A stretch of 64,000 nt of DNA from Pseudomonas sp. 31-12 (GTDB lineage Bacteria; Pseudomonadota; Gammaproteobacteria; Pseudomonadales; Pseudomonadaceae). Made by a program: the position numbers and the translations under genes. Positions within the stretch are counted from its first letter, which is position 1. Each line of letters begins with the position of its first letter. The stretch is taken from assembly GCF_003151075.1 (NCBI RefSeq), contig NZ_CP029482.1:5208001-5272000 (forward strand), given 5' to 3'. The notes under the pieces are model-generated. The model worked only from the letters and a program-made list of their open reading frames with translations. It ran no database searches and had not been told where the DNA came from. Positions 17,477-26,013 of the stretch are shown here, in pieces.

Positions 17477-20008
17477 ATGGTAACGCAATTCCGTAATTAC
17501 ATGGAAAATGTGCTTCTCTGGTTCACAGATCCTGAGGCAGCAAAACGCGCCTGGCGCGAGCGGCGCACCACGGCGCTCCGTACGGCACTGGCACCACAAC
17601 TCAGCACCGATATTTACGGCTGGCCGGTTGAGCAAATCATTCATGATAATGTGATCGACCCCATCCCCGCCGATCGTGCGGCGATCACGCGTCGAGCGTA
17701 TTACGGCCGTGCGGCGTATCACGCCGGCGCTCGTTTGCAGAAGCGTATGCGCGCTCGCAACTTCGTAATCAGCGTAGTGTCGTTCCTGGTGGTGTGCGCC
17801 ACGGCCTACCTACTCGGTCGCAACGGTTCCAGCCTCGCCTGGCAGTGGGGTTCGACAGCTGCCGGTGCCTGCATGGTCATCGCTGGCATCTACCTCTTCG
17901 GTTGCGCTCGTGGGCTAACGACTGATAGCTGGCGTCTCATTGTTCCTGCCGGCCCGTTGCTCACCGAGGAGGAGATCGAGGACGTTAAAGAGTTCGGCGC
18001 TCGAGTACTGCTGCGTGTGACACCACCCCAAACGCCTTCTGACCTGGTGGGCTCGTACCGGGCTTGGACTTATGATCGTGACGGCAACCCGGTCGACGGC
18101 CAGATTGTTCCTGACGATCTGTCGGTTTCATATCTGCGCAAAGCGGCGGTCGATGAGTCGGTCCCGATGGCTGTTGCGGGGATTGCGTTCTCTATGGCCG
18201 GTGCGTTCGTGGCCACCGACTCCATTAGCTGGTTCTTCGCCCCCATTGCTGCGGGTGCCGCTGCTGTGTGGTCGCTCCTTTCGATTTTCGATTTGAGCTC
18301 AATTGCAAAAACTCGCGCTGCTGCAGCTCGTGAAGCGCTAGCCGTCAGCGCGTACCCGAAGCTTATCGAGCAGGAAGGAAAGTCAAAATTTTCGGACTTT
18401 GATCGCGCTCTTGACGAACAGATTGAACGCGCCATTACGGAACAATCGCCGTTCATCCAGCTGGGCACCTCAACCGATTTGTTTGCCGAACGCCGTGATC
18501 CATTCAGCCCGGCAAAAGCCGGCGTGCCGTTCGGAATGACTGTCGCAGACCTATCCACTCACCTGTTAATTGTGGGCCTCACTGGTACGGGTAAAACGGC
18601 GGCGTGCATTCGCCCCGTTGTCTGGCAATGGCAAGCAGCGAAAGCTGGAGGTCTGCTTGTACTCGATGGCAAAGGTCAACTGCCGACTGAGTTGGTGGAT
18701 CTCCCGGGCTTCCAGGTAATCAGCCCAGGCAATGCCTCGTTCAACGCTATCCAAAATCTGCGCCCGGATGAAGTTGCCGACACACTGTTCAAGTTGTTTT
18801 CGTCGGACAAAGGCAATGCTGGCGACGTGTCCGGCAACGAATGGGAGCAGTTCGCACGAGAGTTGCTGCGCAGCGCCGCAAAAGTTCTGGCCCTGCTGAA
18901 TGCTCTGGAGCCGACAGAGTGGCCCTGGACGCTGGGTTCGATCTACAAACTCGCGTTCGAGCCTGGTAGCCGTGAGCGTGCAAAAGTAGTAATTGAAGAA
19001 GGCAGCGCCTGTGGCCACCTTATGCCAGGGCATGTGCGACGTGCCTACAATGGTTTCATGGTGCGCCACATTGAAAAGGCCGATGAGACTCGATCGAGCA
19101 TCGAACTCAACCTTGAAACCTGGCTCGGTACTCTGATCAACGACCAAGATCTGGGTGCGTGGGCTGATACCGAGGAAGGCATCGAGATCGAGGACTGCCT
19201 GTACGGCGCGATGTTGGGGCTGGCTCTGCCAGACACTCAAACTGGTGTTGCAATTTCAGCTCTCGCCAAACGCCGCTTTTACAGCGCAATCAAACGCCGG
19301 GGCGATGCCTGGAAAGCTGATGGCCAGACAGCAGTCCTGCTGGTTGTCGATGAGGCTCAGGATCTGGTGTCACATGAAGAGTTGGCGATTTTACCCAAGG
19401 CTCGCAGCCTCGGTCTCTGCGCGGTGTACTCGACTCAGGGCCTAGATGGGCTCCAGGTCGCGCTGAAAGATGAACAGGCCACCATCATGCTTCTCGACCA
19501 GTTCCGTTCGATTGTGAGCGCGCAGATCGGCTCTGACATGACTCTGGCTTATGTGTCGAAACGAATTGGCGCCTCGCCCCGGGTTGTATTCTCTGAAGTC
19601 GCCGCTAACACCACTGATCCGGTTGCTACGGCGAACTCGTACGGCGTAAACGCTGGTGGCTATTCGGCTGGCACCTTAGCCGCCCGCGCGCAAACCTCGG
19701 ACGAAATGCTGAAACTCAGCAGGTCTTATGGTCACGTTGGCCAGGCCATTCAAACCATGTCCGAACTTGCCAAGAAATTCGGTGCCGAGCAGGCTTGGCA
19801 GCAACTCCCAGCAGTAATTCGTCGCGAGCGCCCTGCAGGCAGCGTCAAGATCGGCGAAATCCCTCTCGTCGCCGTCGAAGAGATCCACTCTCTCACCATG
19901 AATAAATTCACCGCTCTGGCAGCGATCAATCGCTGCGGGACCATCCGCCGTTCCCAGATCCGCCTGATCCCAATGTTTAAGTTTCCGACGGAGGAGAAAG
20001 CAGCATGA
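17477..20008 (+). CDS. Type IV coupling protein (VirD4/TrbC-like ATPase)
   Basis: The start is ATG at 17477 behind AAAGGAAG, giving 843 aa; an upstream in-frame extension would cross the hairpin and earlier gene and is rejected. The N terminus has four hydrophobic segments in two pairs (near 95-115, 125-140, 230-250, 255-275). The motor domain has Walker A LIVGLTGTGKTAA near residue 367 and Walker B LLVVDEAQD near 623, plus LVLDGKGQ and the Gln-containing motif YSTQGLDGL. This inner-membrane hexamer brings the relaxase-DNA complex to the secretion channel. The paired N-terminal helices and the IncI1-type traXY genes nearby suggest the TrbC/DotL branch. It overlaps the next gene by four bases. 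Confidence 0.9.
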   Translation: MVTQFRNYMENVLLWFTDPEAAKRAWRERRTTALRTALAPQLSTDIYGWPVEQIIHDNVIDPIPADRAAITRRAYYGRAAYHAGARLQKRMRARNFVISVVSFLVVCATAYLLGRNGSSLAWQWGSTAAGACMVIAGIYLFGCARGLTTDSWRLIVPAGPLLTEEEIEDVKEFGARVLLRVTPPQTPSDLVGSYRAWTYDRDGNPVDGQIVPDDLSVSYLRKAAVDESVPMAVAGIAFSMAGAFVATDSISWFFAPIAAGAAAVWSLLSIFDLSSIAKTRAAAAREALAVSAYPKLIEQEGKSKFSDFDRALDEQIERAITEQSPFIQLGTSTDLFAERRDPFSPAKAGVPFGMTVADLSTHLLIVGLTGTGKTAACIRPVVWQWQAAKAGGLLVLDGKGQLPTELVDLPGFQVISPGNASFNAIQNLRPDEVADTLFKLFSSDKGNAGDVSGNEWEQFARELLRSAAKVLALLNALEPTEWPWTLGSIYKLAFEPGSRERAKVVIEEGSACGHLMPGHVRRAYNGFMVRHIEKADETRSSIELNLETWLGTLINDQDLGAWADTEEGIEIEDCLYGAMLGLALPDTQTGVAISALAKRRFYSAIKRRGDAWKADGQTAVLLVVDEAQDLVSHEELAILPKARSLGLCAVYSTQGLDGLQVALKDEQATIMLLDQFRSIVSAQIGSDMTLAYVSKRIGASPRVVFSEVAANTTDPVATANSYGVNAGGYSAGTLAARAQTSDEMLKLSRSYGHVGQAIQTMSELAKKFGAEQAWQQLPAVIRRERPAGSVKIGEIPLVAVEEIHSLTMNKFTALAAINRCGTIRRSQIRLIPMFKFPTEEKAA

Positions 20009-20841
20009 ACAACCAATCCACTCATCTGCTGGCCCAGCACGGTGAACTCCTTCAAGTCGGATCCGTAACGACGGCAAGCGCACAAGGTGTTAAATCGGGG
20101 CTGGTCCTGAAGGCAATGGGGGCTGCGATCATGTGCATCGTAGTTGCTGCCGGCGCAGGCCATTTCACCCAAAGTATTCGTGAGGAGGCCGCTCGCGTTG
20201 CTGCAGCGGAAAAGGCTGCAGCAGCTCACCAGACGGAAGAAGCGCGAATTGCCGCGGCGCAGGTTGCCGGTCTGAAGAAGCGTCTGACCGCAATGCAAAC
20301 GCAGATCAGCACTCAACGGGATAACCTGCTCACCGACCTCCAAGGAATTATCGTCGCGGGGGAAAAACACTCTGATGTTGCCGAAATGCTTCGCCGCTAT
20401 CCAGCGCCGTACAAGCCTCTTCAGGCCATCGATCCGGCAATGTTTGAAAGTTTTCTGGTGACCGACCGCCAAAGCTGGGTTGCCACAGGGACCAGTCCCC
20501 AGCTTGAGCAGCACTATCAATCTGAGCTGGCGAAACTGAAACGGGCCGATGAATACTTAAAGAACTTCGAGCAGGCTGTGAACCTGATCGACCGCGGCCA
20601 ACCGTTGCCTGCCTGGATGGGGTATGAACGCTTTGCCATTGGTCCCAAGGCAGAGCCTCGGGAGGTGGAAGCCCCCGTCGCTCCGGCGCCCGAACCGCCT
20701 CGCTCTACACCAAGTGTCCCTATTGCTTCCGAACCGATCATGCCGCTAGACACTCCAGCGGCACAGAAACGGGTGCCGGCGGCGAAGCCGCGCACAGCGG
20801 TAACCGGCGAGCCAGGAAAGGTTCAAGTGCTGGATTGGTAA
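20005..20841 (+). CDS. Single-pass membrane protein coupled to the coupling-protein gene
   Basis: This 278-aa protein overlaps the coupling-protein stop (ATGA). It has a cytoplasmic N terminus, a membrane segment around residues 34-52 (LKAMGAAIMCIVVAAGAGHF), then an Ala/Glu coiled coil, a small folded region (about 125-215) and a Pro/Ala-rich tail. The design suggests an inner-membrane protein reaching into the periplasm. It is the last gene before a cluster of terminators, so it ends the StbB-coupling-protein operon. No family is recognised. Confidence 0.65.
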   Translation: MNNQSTHLLAQHGELLQVGSVTTASAQGVKSGLVLKAMGAAIMCIVVAAGAGHFTQSIREEAARVAAAEKAAAAHQTEEARIAAAQVAGLKKRLTAMQTQISTQRDNLLTDLQGIIVAGEKHSDVAEMLRRYPAPYKPLQAIDPAMFESFLVTDRQSWVATGTSPQLEQHYQSELAKLKRADEYLKNFEQAVNLIDRGQPLPAWMGYERFAIGPKAEPREVEAPVAPAPEPPRSTPSVPIASEPIMPLDTPAAQKRVPAAKPRTAVTGEPGKVQVLDW

Positions 20842-20860
20842 CCTGGTCGGCTCGCGCCTA

Positions 20861-20889
20861 AAAGGATCCCGGCCTCGGCCGGATTCTTT
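20861..20889 (+). terminator. Intrinsic terminator of the coupling-protein operon
   Basis: AAAGGATCCCGGCC, then TC, then GGCCGGATTCTTT forms a GC-rich stem with an A/T outer stem, 20 bases after the operon's last stop. It is directly followed by a second short hairpin (CCCGC-TTC-GCGGG at about 20893-20905). Confidence 0.75.
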
Positions 20890-21122
20890 ATGCCCGCTTC
20901 GCGGGCGGAGCCCAAAAGGGAAAACGGTGTGCGCCGGGGCGGACATTTCCCTGCACACCAGGGGTGTTACTTGCTTCTGGGCCTCGCCTCGATCACCTAC
21001 CCTTATGTTCCCTTGCATTACGACCGCCATTGCACGAGACTTCTCACAACAACTAACCCTCATGACCGGTGTGGCTTGACCATCTGGTTGGAGGGGGGAA
21101 AAGCCGGCGCTAGCCGGTTTTT
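20890..21122 (+). ncRNA. Candidate small RNA ending in an intrinsic terminator
   Basis: There is no reading frame of note between two terminators. The region contains the CCCGC/GCGGG hairpin, a 7-bp long-range pairing (GGTGTGC about 20926, GCACACC about 20955) and a strong rho-independent terminator at 21099-21122 (AAAAGCCGGC, GCTA, GCCGGTTTTTT). A structured transcript ending there is plausible. The promoter was not identified, so it may instead be only a relay of terminators. Confidence 0.3.
21099..21122 (+). terminator. Rho-independent terminator
   Basis: CCGGC-GCTA-GCCGG stem extended by A/T pairs and followed by six T residues. It is the clearest terminator in this gene-free block. Confidence 0.85.
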
Positions 21123-21142
21123 TCGTATCTGGAGTACGAGAA

Positions 21143-21235
21143 ATGCAGGAAACGCCTGAGCTAGAGCTTCTGTGCATCGCATCTACATGGCGAACTTTGT
21201 CACGGGGAATGAAGGCTTTGAAGGATTGCTGGTAA
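21143..21235 (+). CDS. Possible 30-aa peptide
   Basis: ATG at 21143 lies 8 bases after a GGAG site, and the frame runs to TAA at 21233 (MQETPELELLCIASTWRTLS, then RGMKALKDCW). It is framed by a terminator just upstream and a strong terminator 13 bases downstream, so it forms a neat transcription unit. Its size makes the call uncertain. The peptide would be amphipathic with two Cys and two Trp. Confidence 0.35.
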   Translation: MQETPELELLCIASTWRTLSRGMKALKDCW

Positions 21236-21248
21236 ATTCGGCGCCAGA

Positions 21249-21282
21249 AACGAAAAAACCACCGTGAGGTGGTTTCTTCGTT
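21249..21282. terminator. Bidirectional terminator
   Basis: AACGAAAAAACCACC and GGTGGTTTCTTCGTT pair over 15 positions with one mismatch and a GTGA loop. A-rich and T-rich sides allow termination in both directions: after the possible peptide gene on the plus strand and after the minus-strand gene ending at 21386. Confidence 0.85.
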
Positions 21283-21385
21283 AAGCACTTTCATATGTCC
21301 GCGGGTGGAGGCTTTCGCCCTCGTTTCCCTCGGCTACTGGATTCAATCTAAGGATATTCGCGGTTGTCGTCAATGCTTGCTCAAC

Positions 21386-21871
21386 CTATCGCGCCTCGAT
21401 TGCGAATGTGCTCAGTAGCTGGACCATTTGCTCCTGGTACTCGCTGTACTCGTCCAGGAGCACTGGGTCGCCGGCTAACCCTGGTAAATAATCAGGCCCG
21501 TACTCAGCCGCAAGAGCACCTTGAAGCATCCAGTCCAGATACAAGGGGCGCAGCACCCTCTCAGCCAGCCCGGGTTTGCCGTGCGCCCAATAGAATCGAT
21601 GCTCGGGGGTAGAGACGAAAGCGCAGCCTTTCGCCCATGCAACATAGTCAACTTCCCAGTAAATTCCGATCGCATCAAGGTGGATCGCGAACCAAAGTGA
21701 ACCACTGGGTTCTTTCGATGCCTTGGCTCTCCAGGATTGCGGGTAGGCGTTGCAGGCCAGGCCGGCGAACGCAGAGCCTGGATAGTAGGCCATACGATCA
21801 CGCCCGATCTGCAGGACGGGAACGGAGTTAATGATGTGATCGAGGAGCAGATCATTCAGGTGAGGTTTCAT
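21386..21871 (-). CDS. Hypothetical protein, 161 aa
   Basis: ATG at 21871 (MKPHLNDLLLDHIINSVPVL). The protein is rich in Tyr and Trp (LWFAIHLDAIGIYWEVDYVAW) and looks globular and cytoplasmic. It is transcribed divergently from the GNAT-like gene, about 97 bp apart. No family is recognised. It is probably cargo of the element, with an accessory-type lifestyle role. Confidence 0.55.
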   Translation of the reverse strand: MKPHLNDLLLDHIINSVPVLQIGRDRMAYYPGSAFAGLACNAYPQSWRAKASKEPSGSLWFAIHLDAIGIYWEVDYVAWAKGCAFVSTPEHRFYWAHGKPGLAERVLRPLYLDWMLQGALAAEYGPDYLPGLAGDPVLLDEYSEYQEQMVQLLSTFAIEAR

Positions 21872-21967
21872 GACTTGGATGCTACCGACCTACCCTCCTC
21901 GCCTCAATTCCCAGCAGGTTTGAAAATTACCGATAAAATACGCGAACTTTTTAGACAGGTAGGCCGT

Positions 21968-22522
21968 ATGTCGCTTTTTGACCCAATGCGCGATTTTTTC
22001 CAGCGGCGCGCTTCAAACAACCTGACAACCAGTCTGTCGTCACTGTCGATCCGTATCGACCATTCCAACGACACCCAGCGGCTCCAGTTTCCGTTTCCAG
22101 GGACGGGATCGTTTATCGTCGCTGAGCGGGACGGTGTCCGCATCGGCCATGTTGACTACAGCCTCAACGTGCTCAAGGACCGGGTGTATATCAACAAGAT
22201 CGAGATAAAGCCCGAGCATCATCGTCAGGGCAACGGACTGGCACTGCTATGGCACCTCTGGCAAACGCACCAGGTGCCAATCATTCCTCTCTACGAGTAC
22301 GAGCTATCGTACGGGTTCTGGGACAAAGCTCGGGCCAGGTTCAAAGCTGCAGGTGCTGAAATCGGCCCTCAGTTGGGATCTCAAGCTCAGATGGACGAAG
22401 CGTCCGAGCGCTGGCAACACCTGGTACCGGAGTCTGAGGTAGACCGTTCAATCCGTAAGTATTGGGAATGGGTTGCGAGTGAGCACGCTGCAGGTCGGCC
22501 TGCAGGGCCCGGCATAAAATGA
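21968..22522 (+). CDS. GNAT-like N-acetyltransferase
   Basis: The start chosen is ATG at 21968 (184 aa), because the upstream in-frame extension overlaps the divergent gene. The acetyl-CoA binding region looks like motif A of GNAT enzymes: a strand VYINKIEIKPEHHRQGNG, then ALLWHLW, where RQGNG matches the R/QxxGxG/A loop. The substrate is unknown. The stop overlaps by four bases the start of an integrase remnant (ATGA), so these two once formed an operon. Confidence 0.65.
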   Translation: MSLFDPMRDFFQRRASNNLTTSLSSLSIRIDHSNDTQRLQFPFPGTGSFIVAERDGVRIGHVDYSLNVLKDRVYINKIEIKPEHHRQGNGLALLWHLWQTHQVPIIPLYEYELSYGFWDKARARFKAAGAEIGPQLGSQAQMDEASERWQHLVPESEVDRSIRKYWEWVASEHAAGRPAGPGIK

Positions 22523-22751
22523 AGGACATCAACCCATCCGGCTCTGGTGAGCTATTGCCAGCCCCAGCAGACCGTCGTCTGACGGCAGCGCAGTTTCAGA
22601 CCCTGGCTGAGGTGTCCGCAGCAGTCAGCATGAGGCCGATATCGCCAAGGTCCAGCAGTGGCTGGGGCATGCCAATATCAGTACCACTCGCATATAAGAT
22701 CGGCGAGCTTCCAGACCGGAAGACTCGCCGAAATATAAAGTGCGGTATTAG
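22519..22751 (+). pseudogene. Tyrosine recombinase (integrase) remnant, internally deleted
   Basis: The first 35 or so codons (ATG at 22519) match the start of a phage-type integrase (RRLTAAQFQTLAEVSAAV). The frame then shifts directly to the integrase C terminus, read from about 22631: HEADIAKVQQWLGHANISTT, then RI, a TAA, then DRRASRPEDSPKYKVRY and TAG at 22749. The whole core-binding domain and most of the catalytic domain are missing. The TAA stands exactly where the nucleophilic Tyr of TTRIYDRR should be. The gene is dead on both counts. Confidence 0.82.
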
Positions 22752-24931
22752 ATGCCTCCGCCCTGCGGGGGCTGTGGCGGTCGAAATGGGGTGATCGCCC
22801 GGCTTATAGATCCCGTCAGAATCTGCCGGGTGCTCATAGAAAGCCCCCCCATAATCCCCTGCATCGAGTTCTCGTAAGGATTGAGGCCCGGTTCGCTGAG
22901 CGAAATCATATTGAGCACACTACGGGGAAATGAGGTGATCAGTTGAGCACTTGTGACAACTACGTTCCAGGACAGCAGGATAATCACTACGACCATCAGC
23001 AATCCGCCGATCAGAATCCCTCCGAGGCTTTCCAGCGGACGGCCGACATCGGCGACACCAGGATCAAACATCCCCCAAAGTCCCATAGCCATCGCTTGGA
23101 CCATTGCCAGGCCGACAGCGCTAATCACAATCGCTGCTGCCAGGCCACCCACGGCCAAAGCAGGATAGAGAAAGATGAAGATGAAGGCGTTCCACCCTTT
23201 GGCCGACAATTGAGAGGTGTGCTCTTCGCCTTTCGGTGCGGCCATACCAGCCGACCAGAGCGTCACTCCGAAAAAGGTCGTAGCAACGGCTACGAGCCAG
23301 CTGATTGCCCCCATCAGTCCATAGATTGCAAACAATAGAGGCATCACGTAGCCAAGTAACCCGCCGGAGACAATCATTACTCCTCCGATTGCTTTTGGCA
23401 GCGTCCCATCAGTGATTGAGTTAAGACCGGGGATATATTTCGCGATCGTCCCGCCCGCAAAAAATCCAATGCCAGTGCCAACGAGCGAGCGTCCCCAGGA
23501 CGCAATGTTGTGGATATTCTGGTTCGAGGGCCCGGTCGTGGACTTGAGGATGTCGAGCGAAAAAACTCTAGCCAGCAGCGACTTTTCAGCACCAACATTT
23601 CCAGGTTGAATCTGTGCCAGGGCTTCGCTTTCGACCAGTTTTGAGAGCGAGTCGCCCGGAGTCATCGCCGAAAGCGTGGATTTTGGCATCATCTGTGCGG
23701 TCGCGCCCTCTGCGTAGCTAGCAGCACGTGAGAAGTCGCTCGCTGCGCGCAACACGAACGTGCCGCCGAGCATCCAACCCCAGTTCTTTACTTCGTCAAA
23801 ATACGCTGCACTACGAGCAGCCTGGTCAGTTGCAATCGTGGTGCTGATGGTTTGCTCAACCATGGTTTTGTACCAGTCTGCGGACTGACTAGCCCATGTG
23901 ATACTTTCCTCAAAAAACGTCTTCGCGTCCCCTGCCCCCACAGTCCCGTCCCGAGCCAAAATCGCCTGCTGGACGGCATGCTCGACCAGACCGATCCAGA
24001 TCTGACGCTGAGCCGAGGCTATACCGACCTCGATAGAGGCGGCATTGTTTTTCTTGACCTGTTCATACTCATCACTGCATGTCATTGACGACAACCAACC
24101 GGATTGGCAAAACCACCCCTCGGTTTCCATCTCCCCCTCGACCGTACCAGTAACCGCGTCGGGATCGATCAATCGTTGGACACCCATGCTGACAGCACGG
24201 GCCAATTCGTCGCTCGGAGGAATTAACGGTATCTGTAAAGATCGGCCCGCGTTTGCGATATACACGCCTGCAGCAGCGGCTTCAGTCGACCCCGCAGCTG
24301 GATACTTACCGCCGTAAACCTGATTCCATTTTATTTTTAAAGCCTCATTCGCAAGGTCACGACTCGATAGCGAATTTAATTGATCGTTCGGATCTCGGAA
24401 TATTTTCAGACCAGCGAGTTGGACCGCTGAGATTTTCCAACTGTTTAGCATGTCCAAAGCGACTTTCGCGTCGACTTCAACTCGGAATTTCGGATCACTA
24501 AACAGGTTATGGCGATGCATCAGTTCAAATGCATTGTGTTGCATCGTGTCGCCGAATTCGGCCGCAGATTTGGAGACACCGGCCACAAGAGCGTGTCCTG
24601 GCGTCAAAGTGATCTGAATCCCGCCGGCACTAGAGACAGGAATAACCGGTGCAATTAGAGTCAAGGCGAAGATCACCCGCAGCGGGTAGAAAAAAGCCTC
24701 GTTCCCATCTTTTGCACCGAAAAAATTCCCGTTGTTTTTGAGTCGGAAAATTCCGAGAAATATAGCCCAAGCCGTGAGGGCGCCGAACATGGCTAGACCG
24801 AGTGTTGAAAAAGCGGATGCAAATATCGTCAGTGGTGTTACGTCCTGAGCACCTATTCCTGGGAGTTCTGCCGCATCAAATATCCAACGTCCGAAAAGCC
24901 ATGTCAGTACAAGTGCGGAGAAACTATTCAT
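22748..24931 (-). CDS. DotA/TraY-family conjugal transfer membrane protein
   Basis: This 727-aa inner-membrane protein has hydrophobic segments at the N terminus (about 3-20, 35-62, 83-105), a long periplasmic loop (about 110-470) with a Cys pair (WFCQSGWLSSMTC), and a block of five or more segments near 485-680. This is the DotA/TraY architecture of IncI1 and Dot/Icm systems. TraY is needed for conjugal transfer in R64. It starts with ATG at 24931, overlapping the TraX-like gene by four bases, as traX-traY are ordered in R64. Its last codons run into the integrase remnant, so this marks a recombination junction. Confidence 0.85.
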   Translation of the reverse strand: MNSFSALVLTWLFGRWIFDAAELPGIGAQDVTPLTIFASAFSTLGLAMFGALTAWAIFLGIFRLKNNGNFFGAKDGNEAFFYPLRVIFALTLIAPVIPVSSAGGIQITLTPGHALVAGVSKSAAEFGDTMQHNAFELMHRHNLFSDPKFRVEVDAKVALDMLNSWKISAVQLAGLKIFRDPNDQLNSLSSRDLANEALKIKWNQVYGGKYPAAGSTEAAAAGVYIANAGRSLQIPLIPPSDELARAVSMGVQRLIDPDAVTGTVEGEMETEGWFCQSGWLSSMTCSDEYEQVKKNNAASIEVGIASAQRQIWIGLVEHAVQQAILARDGTVGAGDAKTFFEESITWASQSADWYKTMVEQTISTTIATDQAARSAAYFDEVKNWGWMLGGTFVLRAASDFSRAASYAEGATAQMMPKSTLSAMTPGDSLSKLVESEALAQIQPGNVGAEKSLLARVFSLDILKSTTGPSNQNIHNIASWGRSLVGTGIGFFAGGTIAKYIPGLNSITDGTLPKAIGGVMIVSGGLLGYVMPLLFAIYGLMGAISWLVAVATTFFGVTLWSAGMAAPKGEEHTSQLSAKGWNAFIFIFLYPALAVGGLAAAIVISAVGLAMVQAMAMGLWGMFDPGVADVGRPLESLGGILIGGLLMVVVIILLSWNVVVTSAQLITSFPRSVLNMISLSEPGLNPYENSMQGIMGGLSMSTRQILTGSISRAITPFRPPQPPQGGGI

Positions 24932-25461
24932 TCGATAGCCCTCACCCGCACACAGTAATCATTAGGCAGCACTCGCCCTATCAACAACGACGGCCGTTTA
25001 AAAATCTCTCGCAAAAATCGCAACGGGTGTGGTGCGCTTTGCGTATAAGCCATATGAATGCGGTAGGCATTCTGAAAAAGCAACATCAGCACCATATTCA
25101 GAAAAACACCATTAGCGAAAAGAAGCATTTTGCCCTGCCCCCAGCTTGCGACAAAATAAGAAAGCACAGCCGCCACACTAAGAACTAATACAAAATTGAC
25201 AAAAATAAGCGACTTATAAGCCCGCCGCAGTGACTCATTCGTAACTTGACTCTTCAAACAAATGTCATCCCACAAAAGTTCATCATCAAGCTCTGCGAGA
25301 TGGCGACCAGCTTTCGCCTGTATCCGTATTTCACTGACCCAATGGTAAATATTTTTAATAAAATAAATCGGAAGAGTAGCGGCATTTTTAAGCTCGCGAC
25401 CAGCATTGACAGTCTGACGGTAACCACTCAGGTAACCAAACGCCGTTATAATCTTACTCAT
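24928..25461 (-). CDS. IncI1 TraX-like conjugal transfer protein
   Basis: The start at ATG 25461 (MSKIITAFGYLSGYRQTVNA) has GGGAG upstream and gives 177 aa. Two hydrophobic segments near residues 97-118 and 123-140 (FVLVLSVAAVLSYFVASW; GVFLNMVLMLLFQNAY) make it an inner-membrane protein. It lies directly upstream of, and overlaps, traY, as traX does in R64. The call rests on position, size and topology, because sequence motifs are few. It is unrelated to the F-type TraX acetylase encoded at 27537. Confidence 0.65.
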   Translation of the reverse strand: MSKIITAFGYLSGYRQTVNAGRELKNAATLPIYFIKNIYHWVSEIRIQAKAGRHLAELDDELLWDDICLKSQVTNESLRRAYKSLIFVNFVLVLSVAAVLSYFVASWGQGKMLLFANGVFLNMVLMLLFQNAYRIHMAYTQSAPHPLRFLREIFKRPSLLIGRVLPNDYCVRVRAIE

Positions 25462-25636
25462 GATTACTACTCCCCATATAAACAGGAGAAATTGGAGTTT
25501 CTGGAGCCTTGATTTGCATCGTGCTTTCGCTTCTATCAAGCTGCGACATTTCACGAGCCGGCAAGACCAAGCCGAAATAAATAATTAGAAAAACGCCGAT
25601 AGCTCTTGGAATCTTTACGCTAGCCTCTTTAAACAT
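25454..25636 (-). CDS. Small secreted or membrane hypothetical protein
   Basis: This 60-aa protein has an excellent ribosome site (AGGAGGG, 8 bases before ATG at 25636) and a hydrophobic N-terminal segment (IPRAIGVFLIIYFGLVLPA) with a polar tail. It overlaps its neighbours by 8 bases on each side, which supports it as a real operon member despite its size. Function unknown; probably a small transfer component. Confidence 0.6.
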   Translation of the reverse strand: MFKEASVKIPRAIGVFLIIYFGLVLPAREMSQLDRSESTMQIKAPETPISPVYMGSSNHE

Positions 25637-25790
25637 AGTTCCCGCCCTCCTTCAAAAGAATTTCTTCTACAGTTCCAGCAAGAGCTGAAATGACATAGCC
25701 GTCATGCATGCATGACTCTGGCAATTCACATGCTTTAACCTGTATCTCTCGCAGTATTGCGAGAACCTTTTTTAGCTGCTCATACGACAT
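25629..25790 (-). CDS. Small hypothetical protein, first gene of the traXY operon
   Basis: A 53-aa protein from ATG at 25790 (MSYEQLKKVLAILREIQVKA), preceded at 8 bases by AAGAGG. An ATG nine codons earlier lacks a ribosome site. The protein is helical with two Cys. It overlaps the next gene. The AT-rich region above it (25791-25970) is the likely operon promoter. Confidence 0.55.
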   Translation of the reverse strand: MSYEQLKKVLAILREIQVKACELPESCMHDGYVISALAGTVEEILLKEGGNYV

Positions 25791-25974
25791 CACCAAAGCC
25801 TCTTTATGTTCATACACACTATTCTATGACTCTAAAGCGCAGCCATCTAATTGATTATTCACAAACATGGCGATGCTTTTGCAATTACATAAGAACAACT
25901 TTGATGGCTACTAGCTTGACTTGCAGAGCATAAAGAAAAGCCATCATAGAGCCAGCCTATATGCCAACGAAGAA

Positions 25975-25998
25975 AAAAGCCCCAATAAAGGGGCTTTT
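25975..25998. terminator. Bidirectional intrinsic terminator
   Basis: AAAAGCCCC-AATAAA-GGGGCTTTT with A and T tracts on either side. It stops transcription from the lipoprotein gene (minus strand, stop at 26014) before the traXY operon promoter. Confidence 0.9.
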
Positions 25999-26013
25999 GA
26001 ACAAGCAACTAAA

